The notes under the pieces: model-generated
What the model saw: the letters and a program-made list of their open reading frames with translations, nothing else
Databases searched by the model: none
What the model was told of the DNA's origin: nothing
Translations under genes and position numbers: made by a program
Shown here: positions 30,058 to 37,303 of the stretch, one piece after another
How the letters are laid out: every line of letters starts with the position of its first letter
How positions within the stretch are numbered: the stretch's first letter is position 1
NCBI RefSeq assembly: GCF_000219535.2
Contig: NZ_CP007806.1
Coordinates: forward strand, 4,732,501 to 4,796,500
Direction: 5' to 3'
From: Brevibacillus laterosporus LMG 15441
GTDB lineage: Bacteria; Bacillota; Bacilli; Brevibacillales; Brevibacillaceae
Length of the DNA: 64,000 nucleotides

Positions 30058-30125
30058 TTTACAAGTCTCCTATTCATAAGTAGTTGACCTAGAATACCTC
30101 GCTTCGCGTAAAAGCGTCACATACA

Positions 30126-31178
30126 CTACGGATAAAGAGCATGTTTCGGTAACCCAAGCGTCTCTTCAAATCCAAACAACAAATTCATATTTTGGATTGC
30201 CTGACCCGCCGCACCTTTAACCATGTTATCAATAACGGATAAAATGATAATCCGACCCGTTCTTTCATCAAAATGAAGAGCGATATCACAGTAATTTGTT
30301 CCAAGCACCTCTTTTGTGCGTGGATAGGACCCAAATGGCCTTACACGGACAAAGGGAGCATTCTGATATGCATGTTCATACAGCTTTTGTAAGCCTTCAA
30401 CGGTAAAGCCTACATCCTGACTTTTATCTATTTGAATATAGCTAGTGGTCAAAATTCCTCTGGTCATCGGCACCAGATGAGGGGTGAACTGAATAGCTAT
30501 CTCTTTCTTCGTCATTTGTAAAATTCCCTGCTCGATCTCTGGCGTATGCTGATGTTGCCCTACTTTATAAGCGTGAAAGCTATCATTTAATTCGCTGTAA
30601 TGAACACCAAGCGACGCTCCACGACCAGCACCCGAGACTCCTGATTTAGCATCAACAATGATACTGTCGGGCTTGATCCACTCTGTTTGAAGCAGCGGTA
30701 ACAGGGAAAGCAGGGTAGCAGTTGGATAGCAGCCTGGATTAGCCACCACCGAAGCTTCTCTTACTTTAGATTTGTTCCATTCAGGCAAGCCATAGACAGC
30801 CTGCTGCAATACTTCCTTCGTTGCTGGTAACTTCTTATACCATTCCTGATAAGCCTCAGGAGATCGGAGCCTAAGATCACCAGATAAATCGATAATCTTC
30901 ACTCCCCCCTTTATTAAAACAGGCGTTATTTCAGCACTCACCCCAGCCGGAGTTGCTAAGAACACGACATCATTCTCCTGCGCAATTTTCTCTGGCTGAA
31001 TGCCCTGTAGCATGGGTAAATCTGCACTCTGCAAATGAGGGAAGAATTCAGCCAATGATCTGCCTTCTGCCGAACTAGAATAAAGACTTTGTATGTATAT
31101 CTCAGGATGCTGCAATAAGATACGAATGAGTTCAATACCGCTGTATCCAGTGGCTCCAATAATCCCAATACGTTTCAT
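30126..31178 (-). CDS. argC: ArgC, N-acetyl-gamma-glutamyl-phosphate reductase
   Basis: NADPH-dependent reductase, 350 aa, starting MKRIGIIGATGYSG (Rossmann nucleotide site). The active-site Cys is in VANPGCYPTA. The ATG at 31178 follows GGAG; an upstream ATG three codons earlier is unlikely. First gene of argC-argB-argD, headed by a promoter overlapped by tandem ARG boxes. Confidence 0.96.
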   Translation of the reverse strand: MKRIGIIGATGYSGIELIRILLQHPEIYIQSLYSSSAEGRSLAEFFPHLQSADLPMLQGIQPEKIAQENDVVFLATPAGVSAEITPVLIKGGVKIIDLSGDLRLRSPEAYQEWYKKLPATKEVLQQAVYGLPEWNKSKVREASVVANPGCYPTATLLSLLPLLQTEWIKPDSIIVDAKSGVSGAGRGASLGVHYSELNDSFHAYKVGQHQHTPEIEQGILQMTKKEIAIQFTPHLVPMTRGILTTSYIQIDKSQDVGFTVEGLQKLYEHAYQNAPFVRVRPFGSYPRTKEVLGTNYCDIALHFDERTGRIIILSVIDNMVKGAAGQAIQNMNLLFGFEETLGLPKHALYP

Positions 31179-31197
31179 CGCTCTCACTCCTAATTTT

Positions 31198-31235
31198 TAT
31201 GCATAAATATACATTTATAATAATAAAAATTCTAA
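31198..31235. promoter_or_regulatory. Tandem ARG boxes upstream of argC
   Basis: Minus strand AATGTATATTTATGCATA (31198-31215) matches the ARG-box pattern at all 18 positions. A second, weaker box TTAGAATTTTTATTATTA (31218-31235) lies 2 bp away. This is the classical ArgR/AhrC operator layout for arginine repression. Confidence 0.85.
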
Positions 31236-31245
31236 TTGATTACAA
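31217..31245 (-). promoter_or_regulatory. argC promoter
   Basis: TTGTAA, 17-nt spacer, TATTAT on the minus strand, overlapping the upstream ARG box. Confidence 0.65.
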
Positions 31246-31257
31246 ATATTATTTTGG

Positions 31258-31288
31258 CTAAAAAGGATGAGATCCAAGGACCTCACCC
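31258..31288 (-). terminator. Terminator after cccB
   Basis: Stem GGGTGAGGTCC / GGATCTCATCC with two G-U pairs, then five T on the minus strand. Confidence 0.75.
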
Positions 31289-31300
31289 TATTCGTTCGTT

Positions 31301-31654
31301 CTATTTCTTTTCTGCTAGCCAAGTTGCAATTGTTTCTGCATCTTCGCCTTTAGACATGTTGGCTGGCATGCTGCCTTTTCCATTTTTAATGATCTCTAAT
31401 ATTTCATCTTTATTGTATTTGCTACCTATTGTTTCTAGGGAAGGACCGGTTGCTCCCTTCAAGTCCACACCGTGACAGCCAACACAACTGCTTTGTTTGA
31501 ATTTTTCTTCTCCCGCTGATGCAGTCGCTGTATCTCCACTTGCCTTCTCTGCCGCCGGCTTCTCTTCCGGTGCAGGTTGTGATTGTTGTCCACCACAGGC
31601 TGTTAATCCCACAGCAAGCGCTCCTACCATCAATACAGTTGCTAAACGTTTCAT
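31301..31654 (-). CDS. cccB: Cytochrome c-551 lipoprotein (CccB-like)
   Basis: 117-aa small c-type cytochrome. It has a lipoprotein signal with lipobox LTAC (Cys20), a Gly/Ala/Glu-rich linker, the haem motif CVGCH and the axial Met in GSMPANM. It sits on the outer face of the membrane and carries electrons in respiration. In B. subtilis cccB lies between prfB and ftsE, and here it holds the same place except for the arg cluster inserted on one side. GGGAGG precedes the ATG. Confidence 0.92.
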   Translation of the reverse strand: MKRLATVLMVGALAVGLTACGGQQSQPAPEEKPAAEKASGDTATASAGEEKFKQSSCVGCHGVDLKGATGPSLETIGSKYNKDEILEIIKNGKGSMPANMSKGEDAETIATWLAEKK

Positions 31655-31690
31655 TTTTTGAATGCCTCCCTTTCCTTTGCAACTAAAAAT

Positions 31691-31736
31691 AGGTACAAAC
31701 GAGCAGTAGACTATATAGCCATTACCGTTTGTACCT
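31691..31736. repeat. Perfect 11-bp inverted repeat upstream of cccB
   Basis: AGGTACAAACG (31691-31701) and CGTTTGTACCT (31726-31736) flank 24 bp, ending 37 nt upstream of the cccB ATG. It could be a leader hairpin or an operator; there is no T-run to make it a terminator. Confidence 0.7.
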
Positions 31737-31934
31737 GTGCTACTTTACTTCACTTGCTTCTCTGTTTTTACCATTAGCTAAGCTACATCCAAATTGGTGT
31801 AATTTGCTAAATGTAGTATATCATAGTAGTATGCGTTTTCTCAGCTTCTGTATCAGTGTTCATAAGATTGTAAAACATTTTAGAAAAGAGCAATAAATCA
31901 AAACTATCGCACTTAAAAAACTACACAAAAAACG

Positions 31935-31966
31935 AAAAAGCACTTTTGCAATTATGCAAAAGTGCT
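31935..31966 (-). terminator. Terminator after the tRNA-Leu pair
   Basis: AGCACTTTTGCA...TGCAAAAGTGCT stem followed by TTTTTCG on the minus strand. Confidence 0.85.
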
Positions 31967-31979
31967 CACTGTTCTTATA

Positions 31980-32066
31980 TGGTGCCGAAGACCGGACTTG
32001 AACCGGTACGGGATTACTCCCGACAGATTTTAAGTCTGTTGCGTCTGCCTATTCCGCCACTCCGGC
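31980..32066 (-). tRNA. tRNA-Leu (anticodon TAA)
   Basis: 87 nt including an encoded CCA. Acceptor stem GCCGGAG/CTTCGGC, Leu-type D-arm (GGCGGAATAGGCAGACGC), anticodon loop CTTAAAA giving TAA, a long variable arm and TPsiC GGTTCAAGTCC. Second of a two-tRNA transcript. Confidence 0.95.
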
Positions 32067-32073
32067 AGATAAA

Positions 32074-32156
32074 TGGTGCGGGTGGAGGGACTTGAACCCC
32101 CACGGTCGCCCGCCAGAACCTAAATCTGGTGCGTCTGCCAATTCCGCCACACCCGC
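32074..32156 (-). tRNA. tRNA-Leu (anticodon TAG)
   Basis: 83 nt including CCA. Acceptor GCGGGTG/CACCCGC, anticodon stem-loop CCAGA-TTTAGGT-TCTGG giving TAG, a long variable arm. It lies 7 nt upstream of the TAA tRNA-Leu. Confidence 0.95.
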
Positions 32157-32173
32157 ATCGTGTTGACTTCTAT

Positions 32174-32202
32174 AGTCTAACATAGCAATCTGGTAAATGC
32201 AA
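32174..32202 (-). promoter_or_regulatory. Promoter of the tRNA-Leu pair
   Basis: TTGCAT, 17-nt spacer, TAGACT on the minus strand, a short distance upstream of tRNA-Leu(TAG). Confidence 0.55.
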
Positions 32203-32239
32203 TACTTTTTCTATTTTTTATTTCTAAATTCTTTTCTAG

Positions 32240-32278
32240 TAAAAAAGAGGCTGAAAAAACTAGCATTCTTCAGCCTCT
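32240..32278 (-). terminator. Terminator after prfB
   Basis: AGAGGCTGAA...TTCAGCCTCT stem followed by six T on the minus strand. Confidence 0.9.
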
Positions 32279-32302
32279 CCTTCTGTCAGCATGCACGCAC
32301 GC

Positions 32303-33413
32303 TTATTGCAATTGGGAGCGTAGATAAGCATCAATAAATGGATCAAGCTCTCCATCCATCACTGCCTGCACATTGCCTACCTCCATATTGGTCCGATGAT
32401 CCTTCACCATGCTGTACGGGTGGAATACATACGAACGAATTTGACTGCCCCAAGCAATGTCCTTCTGTTCTCCCTGAATCGAAGCTAGTGTTTTCTCTTG
32501 CTCCTGCTTCTGTAGCTCGAACAGCTTGCCTAATAGCATCTTCATAGCCCGATCGCGGTTTTTAATCTGAGAACGCTCGGTTTGGCACGTCACAACTATA
32601 CCAGTTGGTAAATGAGTAATACGAACGGCAGAATCTGTCGTGTTGATATGCTGTCCCCCTGCACCACTGGAACGGTACGTATCAATCTTTAAATCCTCAG
32701 TTCGAATATCTACTTCTTTATCGTTTTCAATCTCTGGTAGGACGTTGCACGATACGAAGGAAGTATGACGGCGTCCTGAAGCATCAAACGGCGAGATACG
32801 CACTAATCGGTGCACCCCTTTTTCCGCCTTTAAATATCCGTACGCATTGTGTCCTTTAATTAACAGCGTAACACTTTTGATCCCTGCCTCATCACCTGGC
32901 AGATAATCCAGCGTCTCTACTTTGAAGCCTTTGCGTTCAGCCCAGCGTGTGTACATCCGCAGTAGCATAGAACCCCAATCCTGCGACTCCGTTCCACCAG
33001 CTCCTGGATGCAACTCCAAAATAGCGTTATTTTTATCGTATTGATCGCTCAATAACAATTCTAGCTCAAAGTCCTCAAAGTTCTTCTTTAAATCCTGTGT
33101 ACTCTGATACAGATCGGAAATAAGAGAACTATCGCCTTCTTCAATCACTAGCTCCAGCATCATCTGTAAGTCGTCATAAGAGGCATCCAGACGTCCCATC
33201 GTATCTGTTAGACTTTTGATCCCATTAAGCTCTCCAATGGTTTTTTGTGCAACATCATTATCATCCCAAAAATCTGGAGCTAACATCCGCTCCTCCAATT
33301 CACCAATGCGCTCTAGCTTTTCTGGGAGGTCAAAGAGACCCCCTAATATCCGTTAGTCGTTTGGACAGACTAGCCATTTCTTGCTTTACATCAGCCACGT
33401 CGATCAGTGCCAT
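32303..33413 (-). CDS. prfB: Peptide chain release factor 2 (RF2), with programmed +1 frameshift
   Basis: Recognises UGA and UAA stop codons and triggers peptide release. The gene starts at the ATG at 33413 ([13 protein letters not shown]), reads 27 codons to an in-frame TGA at 33330-33332, then continues in the +1 frame for a product of about 369 aa. The shift site is classical: AGGGGG, then CTT TGA C. The GGQ catalytic motif is in [21 protein letters not shown] precedes the ATG and TTGCAC-N16-TACAAT lies upstream. Confidence 0.96.
33330..33342 (-). promoter_or_regulatory. RF2 programmed frameshift site
   Basis: An internal Shine-Dalgarno-like AGGGGG precedes CTTTGAC. The ribosome stalls at TGA when RF2 is low and slips +1 to make RF2, an autoregulatory loop. 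Context matches known prfB sites. Confidence 0.95.
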
Positions 33414-33450
33414 TCTATCTACTCCTTTAAAACTCATTTTCTTATTGTTT

Positions 33451-33478
33451 ATTGTAGCTGAAAATAAGACAGGTGCAA
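33451..33478 (-). promoter_or_regulatory. Candidate prfB promoter
   Basis: TTGCAC, 16-nt spacer, TACAAT on the minus strand, about 40 nt upstream of the prfB ATG. Confidence 0.6.
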
Positions 33479-33531
33479 CCTTTCTAGGTTTTGTTGACGA
33501 TGAAATTTTATCTATTTCCTAAAAATATCAC

Positions 33532-33550
33532 CACGTTTTTCCAAAACGTG
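33532..33550. promoter_or_regulatory. Perfect inverted repeat upstream of the two-component genes
   Basis: CACGTTTT-TCC-AAAACGTG, 8-bp arms with a 3-bp centre, about 50 nt before the response regulator gene. Possibly an operator; the protein that binds it is unknown. Confidence 0.6.
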
Positions 33551-33600
33551 TAGAATAGTGAGTAGTGTTTTACTTATAGACTTAGCGGAGGGAAAAGAGA

Positions 33601-34341
33601 ATGAATCGGACAATCCTGGTTGCCGATGATGAGCAGGAGATAGTCGAGCTACTGCGGCTATATCTAGAAAAAGAAAACCTGCGAGTCATTGAAGCCTCAG
33701 ATGGAGAAGCAGCCCTTCTCTGTATCCAGAATCAATCAATAGATCTAGTTTTAATTGATATTATGATGCCTAAGCTAAATGGTTTGCACCTGCTTACGCA
33801 AATACGTCAGGACTACACGCTCCCCGTCATTTTCTTGTCAGCTCGCAGTCAAGATCACGACATTATTTTAGGATTAGGCATGGGGGCAGATGATTATATT
33901 ACCAAGCCGTTTAATCCCTTAGAGGTCGTAGCACGAATCAAAGCACAACTACGACGTTCCTACCATCTGAATCCATTAAACGATGAGACAACACAGGCTC
34001 TATCCGTTCTTACTGTAGGCGATTTAACTTTACATAAGCAGCAATGCATCCTATGCAGGAATCAGGTGGAAATCCCCTTAACATCAACGGAGTATAAAAT
34101 GCTTGAGATGTTTATGGAGCAGCCCAATCGTGTTTTTACCAAACGCCAGATCTTTGAAAAGGTATGGGGCGATCCCTTTTACAGTGACGATAACACCATC
34201 ATGGTTCATATTAGTAAATTGCGGGATAAGATAGAGCCAGACCCCAAAAAACCGCTTTATGTAAAAACAGTTCGAGGTCTAGGCTATAAACTGGTTCATT
34301 TTTCATCCAAACAAAGAGGGTCAGCTCACAATGAAACATAA
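33601..34341 (+). CDS. OmpR-family response regulator
   Basis: 246 aa. The N-terminal receiver has the acidic pair DDE near 9-11, phospho-acceptor Asp53 in LIDIMMP and the conserved Lys in DYITKPFN. The C-terminal winged-helix DNA-binding domain starts near 130 and ends in VRGLGYKL. It overlaps the sensor kinase gene by 11 nt, so the two form a pair. Sequence style is VanR/PhoB-like, but the signal and targets are not evident. GGAGGG precedes the ATG. The pair sits between prfB and secA, where B. subtilis has no such genes. Confidence 0.9.
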   Translation: MNRTILVADDEQEIVELLRLYLEKENLRVIEASDGEAALLCIQNQSIDLVLIDIMMPKLNGLHLLTQIRQDYTLPVIFLSARSQDHDIILGLGMGADDYITKPFNPLEVVARIKAQLRRSYHLNPLNDETTQALSVLTVGDLTLHKQQCILCRNQVEIPLTSTEYKMLEMFMEQPNRVFTKRQIFEKVWGDPFYSDDNTIMVHISKLRDKIEPDPKKPLYVKTVRGLGYKLVHFSSKQRGSAHNET

Positions 34342-35749
34342 AAAAATACACTCTACATTATTATGGAATTATAGCATCTTTATATTTATTATTAGCTCCA
34401 TTTTAACGATAGCTCTCGGTTATCTCGTCTATCAAATCAACTCAAGCGTTGAACAAGGCTTATCTCCCATTTACCGGGCGAAGGACATCGTATCGGATGA
34501 CTACGAAAATATTAGGGCAAATGCCATTTTGGAAAACGGGGGCTGGGTAGAAATCCTCAATTCTAACCACCAAATCATCCATGTTATCGGTGTGAAAATG
34601 GATTCCATTTACCATTATACGGAGGAACAGCTCTATCAGTTTTTAGACAATACGGAGGAGCAGCTCTATTACTACTCCATTGCGCCATTTACTACCAAAA
34701 GTAATAAGAAATATATTTGCTTGGTCAAAATTCCCCGAGACAGCATTAACATTGACATTCAATACTTTAAAAATTTTGATCATACGGTATCTCAGGTCAG
34801 CAAGATTATCCTTAAATCATGTTTGCTCCTATTTGTCCCGATCATTATTATCATCTTTTTATATAGTCGGTGGACAGCTCGCAAAATTAGTGTTCCTCTT
34901 CATACGATCACCGTTGCTATTAAAAAGATGATCGATGGAGACTATCAAGCTCGTATTCATCTAAAAGCGGAAAGTGAATTCGGAAAAATCCGTGATGCTT
35001 TTAACTTTTTGGCAGATAAATTAGAAGCGACTCGCGCTGAGAAGGAAAAATTGGAAGAAAGTAAGCAACGTATGCTCATGGATATATCTCATGATCTTAA
35101 AACACCGATCACAAGCATTCAGGGATACGCCTCTGCCCTACAGGATGATATGGTGGTGGATGAAGAAAAGAAAAGACGTTATTTGCAGCTTATTTACAAT
35201 AAATCGCAGAGTGTAAATGCTTTGATTAATTCGTTATTTGACTTTTTAACACTAGATGATGGTCAGTATCCCCTCTCCATTCGTACCTATGATCTATGTG
35301 AATTCATCAGAGAAATTACAGTCGATTTTTTAGATGACATGGAAGAAAAACAATTTAAATTACATATTCAGGTGCCCGAAAACGAAATTTTGTACGATTT
35401 TGATTACCGGCATATGAGCAGAGTCATAAGCAATCTTATTTCCAATACGATTAAATATAATCCGCCAGGAACGAACGTCCGAATTGCTGTTCAGGAGCAG
35501 AACGATTCCATCATCATTGAGATTGCAGACAATGGTACCGGCATTCCTGCCCATGTACAGCGTCATATATTTGATCCCTTCGTCAGAGGAGATCATTCTC
35601 GACAAACCGATGGCGGAACAGGCTTAGGCCTGTCAATCGCTCATAAGATTGTTAAATTGCACGGAGGTCTACTGGAATTGGATGAAAATCCTTTAGAAAA
35701 AACCGTTTTTCGTATTACTCTTATCAAACAAAAAAGGAGCCCAGAATAG
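34331..35749 (+). CDS. Membrane sensor histidine kinase
   Basis: 472 aa. TM1 (about 13-34), extracellular sensor of roughly 125 residues, TM2 (about 160-180), HAMP, dimerisation domain with His254 in DISHDLKTPITS, and a HATPase domain with NLISNTIKYNPPG, DNGTGIP and GGTGLGLSIAHKIV. The sensor region contains a duplicated TEEQLY word. It is the partner of the overlapping response regulator. The end of the gene forms part of the shared hairpin with cls. Confidence 0.9.
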   Translation: MKHKKIHSTLLWNYSIFIFIISSILTIALGYLVYQINSSVEQGLSPIYRAKDIVSDDYENIRANAILENGGWVEILNSNHQIIHVIGVKMDSIYHYTEEQLYQFLDNTEEQLYYYSIAPFTTKSNKKYICLVKIPRDSINIDIQYFKNFDHTVSQVSKIILKSCLLLFVPIIIIIFLYSRWTARKISVPLHTITVAIKKMIDGDYQARIHLKAESEFGKIRDAFNFLADKLEATRAEKEKLEESKQRMLMDISHDLKTPITSIQGYASALQDDMVVDEEKKRRYLQLIYNKSQSVNALINSLFDFLTLDDGQYPLSIRTYDLCEFIREITVDFLDDMEEKQFKLHIQVPENEILYDFDYRHMSRVISNLISNTIKYNPPGTNVRIAVQEQNDSIIIEIADNGTGIPAHVQRHIFDPFVRGDHSRQTDGGTGLGLSIAHKIVKLHGGLLELDENPLEKTVFRITLIKQKRSPE

Positions 35750-35762
35750 CATGTGGGCTCCT
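35729..35762. terminator. Hairpin between sensor kinase gene and cls
   Basis: GGAGCCC (35736-35742) and GGGCTCC (35755-35761). The minus strand follows with TTTTTTG, so it best serves cls; the stem overlaps the 3' end of the kinase gene. Confidence 0.75.
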
Positions 35763-37215
35763 ATAAAATGGCTGACAGTAACCGTGAAATCGATTCTTTT
35801 AATCGAATAGATAATGGACGTTGTCTATACTTTTCCAGTGTTAATTCAGATGAAAGCTCTATATCAGCTAAGAAATGTTTAGCCAATTGTTTAGCCGTAT
35901 GGGAATGGTAGAGAAACGCATTCACTTCAAAATTTAAACGAAAGCTCCTCACATCGATATTAGCAGTTCCTACTGTGGAAAGCTTATCGTCTACAACAAT
36001 CGTTTTAGCGTGCATAAAGCCATTCTCATAGGTGTATACCTTTGCCCCAGCTCGTAATAGCTCACCTGCGTTTGAATAAGTAGCCCAATAAACAAAGGGA
36101 TGATCCGGCTTATTCGGAATCATAATTTTGACATCGACACCAGATAACGCTGCAATGCGCAACGCATCCAAAATACTGTCATCAGGGATTAGATACGGGG
36201 TCTGGATATACACATAGTCTTTAGCTGTTACTATTAGTTTCATGTACCCATTTTTAATTTGCTCCCATTGTGAATCAGGGCCACTTGAAACGATTTGTAG
36301 GGGAATATCCCCACGGGGAGCAGACGAAGCTTGATAATAATTTCGAAAGGCCATGTCCCGCCCAGATGCTTGCTTCCAATCTAGCATAAAGCGTGATTGC
36401 AAATCATCCACCGCTGAGCCTTGTATTCTTAGATGCGTATCTCTCCAATAACCGAAGGCAGGGTTTTTACCCAGATACTCATCTCCAATGTTAAAGCCCC
36501 CAATATAGCCAACTTCTCCGTCAATAACAACTATCTTTCGGTGATTGCGGTTATTTGCACGCAGGTTGAGTAGCGGAATCTTGGAAGGAAAGAAAGGCTC
36601 AATCTGTCCACCTGCTTGCCTAATTCGACGTATCAGCCCCTTAGACAGCCAACGTGACCCACTCTCATCGTACAGGACTCGAACCTCTATTCCCTCCCGT
36701 GATTTTTCGCATAATAGATCAGCCAGTCGATTGCCAAGCTCATCGCTTTTGATGATGTAATACAGCAAATGGACATGTTTGCTCGCCCGGCGAATATCTT
36801 CAAACAAGCGTTCAAATTTATGCAAGCCATCCGTAATAATCTCTACCTGATTATCTTGGGTCAGTAGTGCTTCATCATTGTTTAGATGTAAATACACTAA
36901 GTCCTGATACTCTTTGCCAACAGGGTCATGGAACTGGAGCTTCTTAGCTTTGAGCTGCTCCATCTGTTTAACTACTTCTCGCTTCATATAAGCATAAACA
37001 TGCTTATCCCACTTAAAAATTTTCTTTCGACTTAAATTTTGTCCCAGCATAAGATATAAAACAAATCCAAGAACAGGAATAAACCATAAGATCATTAACC
37101 ATGCCCATGTAGAAACAGGGGTACGTCTCTCTAAAAAAACAACCACGATGGCAAACAAAAAGTTTAATAAGAATAAAATTTTTAAGAGCCATGAGGTTAT
37201 CTCCGCTGTTACCAT
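35761..37215 (-). CDS. cls: Cardiolipin synthase (phospholipase D family)
   Basis: 484 aa, two N-terminal membrane helices (about 8-30 and 38-60), then two PLD motifs: NHRKIVVIDGEVGYIGGFN and HAKTIVVDDKLSTVGTAN. It condenses phosphatidylglycerol to cardiolipin at the membrane. I chose the ATG at 37215 behind GGGGGAG (close spacing). Convergent with the two-component genes, and its promoter is embedded in the secA terminator. Confidence 0.9.
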   Translation of the reverse strand: MVTAEITSWLLKILFLLNFLFAIVVVFLERRTPVSTWAWLMILWFIPVLGFVLYLMLGQNLSRKKIFKWDKHVYAYMKREVVKQMEQLKAKKLQFHDPVGKEYQDLVYLHLNNDEALLTQDNQVEIITDGLHKFERLFEDIRRASKHVHLLYYIIKSDELGNRLADLLCEKSREGIEVRVLYDESGSRWLSKGLIRRIRQAGGQIEPFFPSKIPLLNLRANNRNHRKIVVIDGEVGYIGGFNIGDEYLGKNPAFGYWRDTHLRIQGSAVDDLQSRFMLDWKQASGRDMAFRNYYQASSAPRGDIPLQIVSSGPDSQWEQIKNGYMKLIVTAKDYVYIQTPYLIPDDSILDALRIAALSGVDVKIMIPNKPDHPFVYWATYSNAGELLRAGAKVYTYENGFMHAKTIVVDDKLSTVGTANIDVRSFRLNFEVNAFLYHSHTAKQLAKHFLADIELSSELTLEKYRQRPLSIRLKESISRLLSAIL

Positions 37216-37245
37216 TGTCTCCCCCATTTCAGTCTTATTGCTCTT

Positions 37246-37273
37246 ATTATATGCCAAAAAAGCTGCCATTCAA
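37246..37273 (-). promoter_or_regulatory. cls promoter
   Basis: TTGAAT, 16-nt spacer, TATAAT on the minus strand. The -35 is in the loop of the secA terminator hairpin. Confidence 0.65.
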
Positions 37274-37288
37274 CTGAACAGCAGCTTT
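37254..37288 (-). terminator. Terminator after secA
   Basis: AAAGCTGC...GCAGCTTT stem followed by T on the minus strand, 16 nt beyond the secA stop. Confidence 0.85.
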
Positions 37289-37303
37289 CTTCTCAGGCCT
37301 GTT

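Larger units (their letters stand above)
31655..31979. other. Intergenic region between cccB and tRNA-Leu (325 bp)
   Basis: AT-rich. It holds the inverted repeat above, a TATGATATACT stretch near 31815-31825 that could be a -10 for cccB (no convincing -35), and the tRNA terminator. No coding sequence seen. Confidence 0.6.

Noticed and set aside
19776-31178. Arginine block as a genomic island with mobile elements
   Set aside because: No transposase, integrase or flanking direct repeats seen; ARG boxes and composition look native.
31980-32156. tRNA-Leu genes as a phage or island attachment site
   Set aside because: No integrase gene or repeated tRNA 3' end was found next to them.
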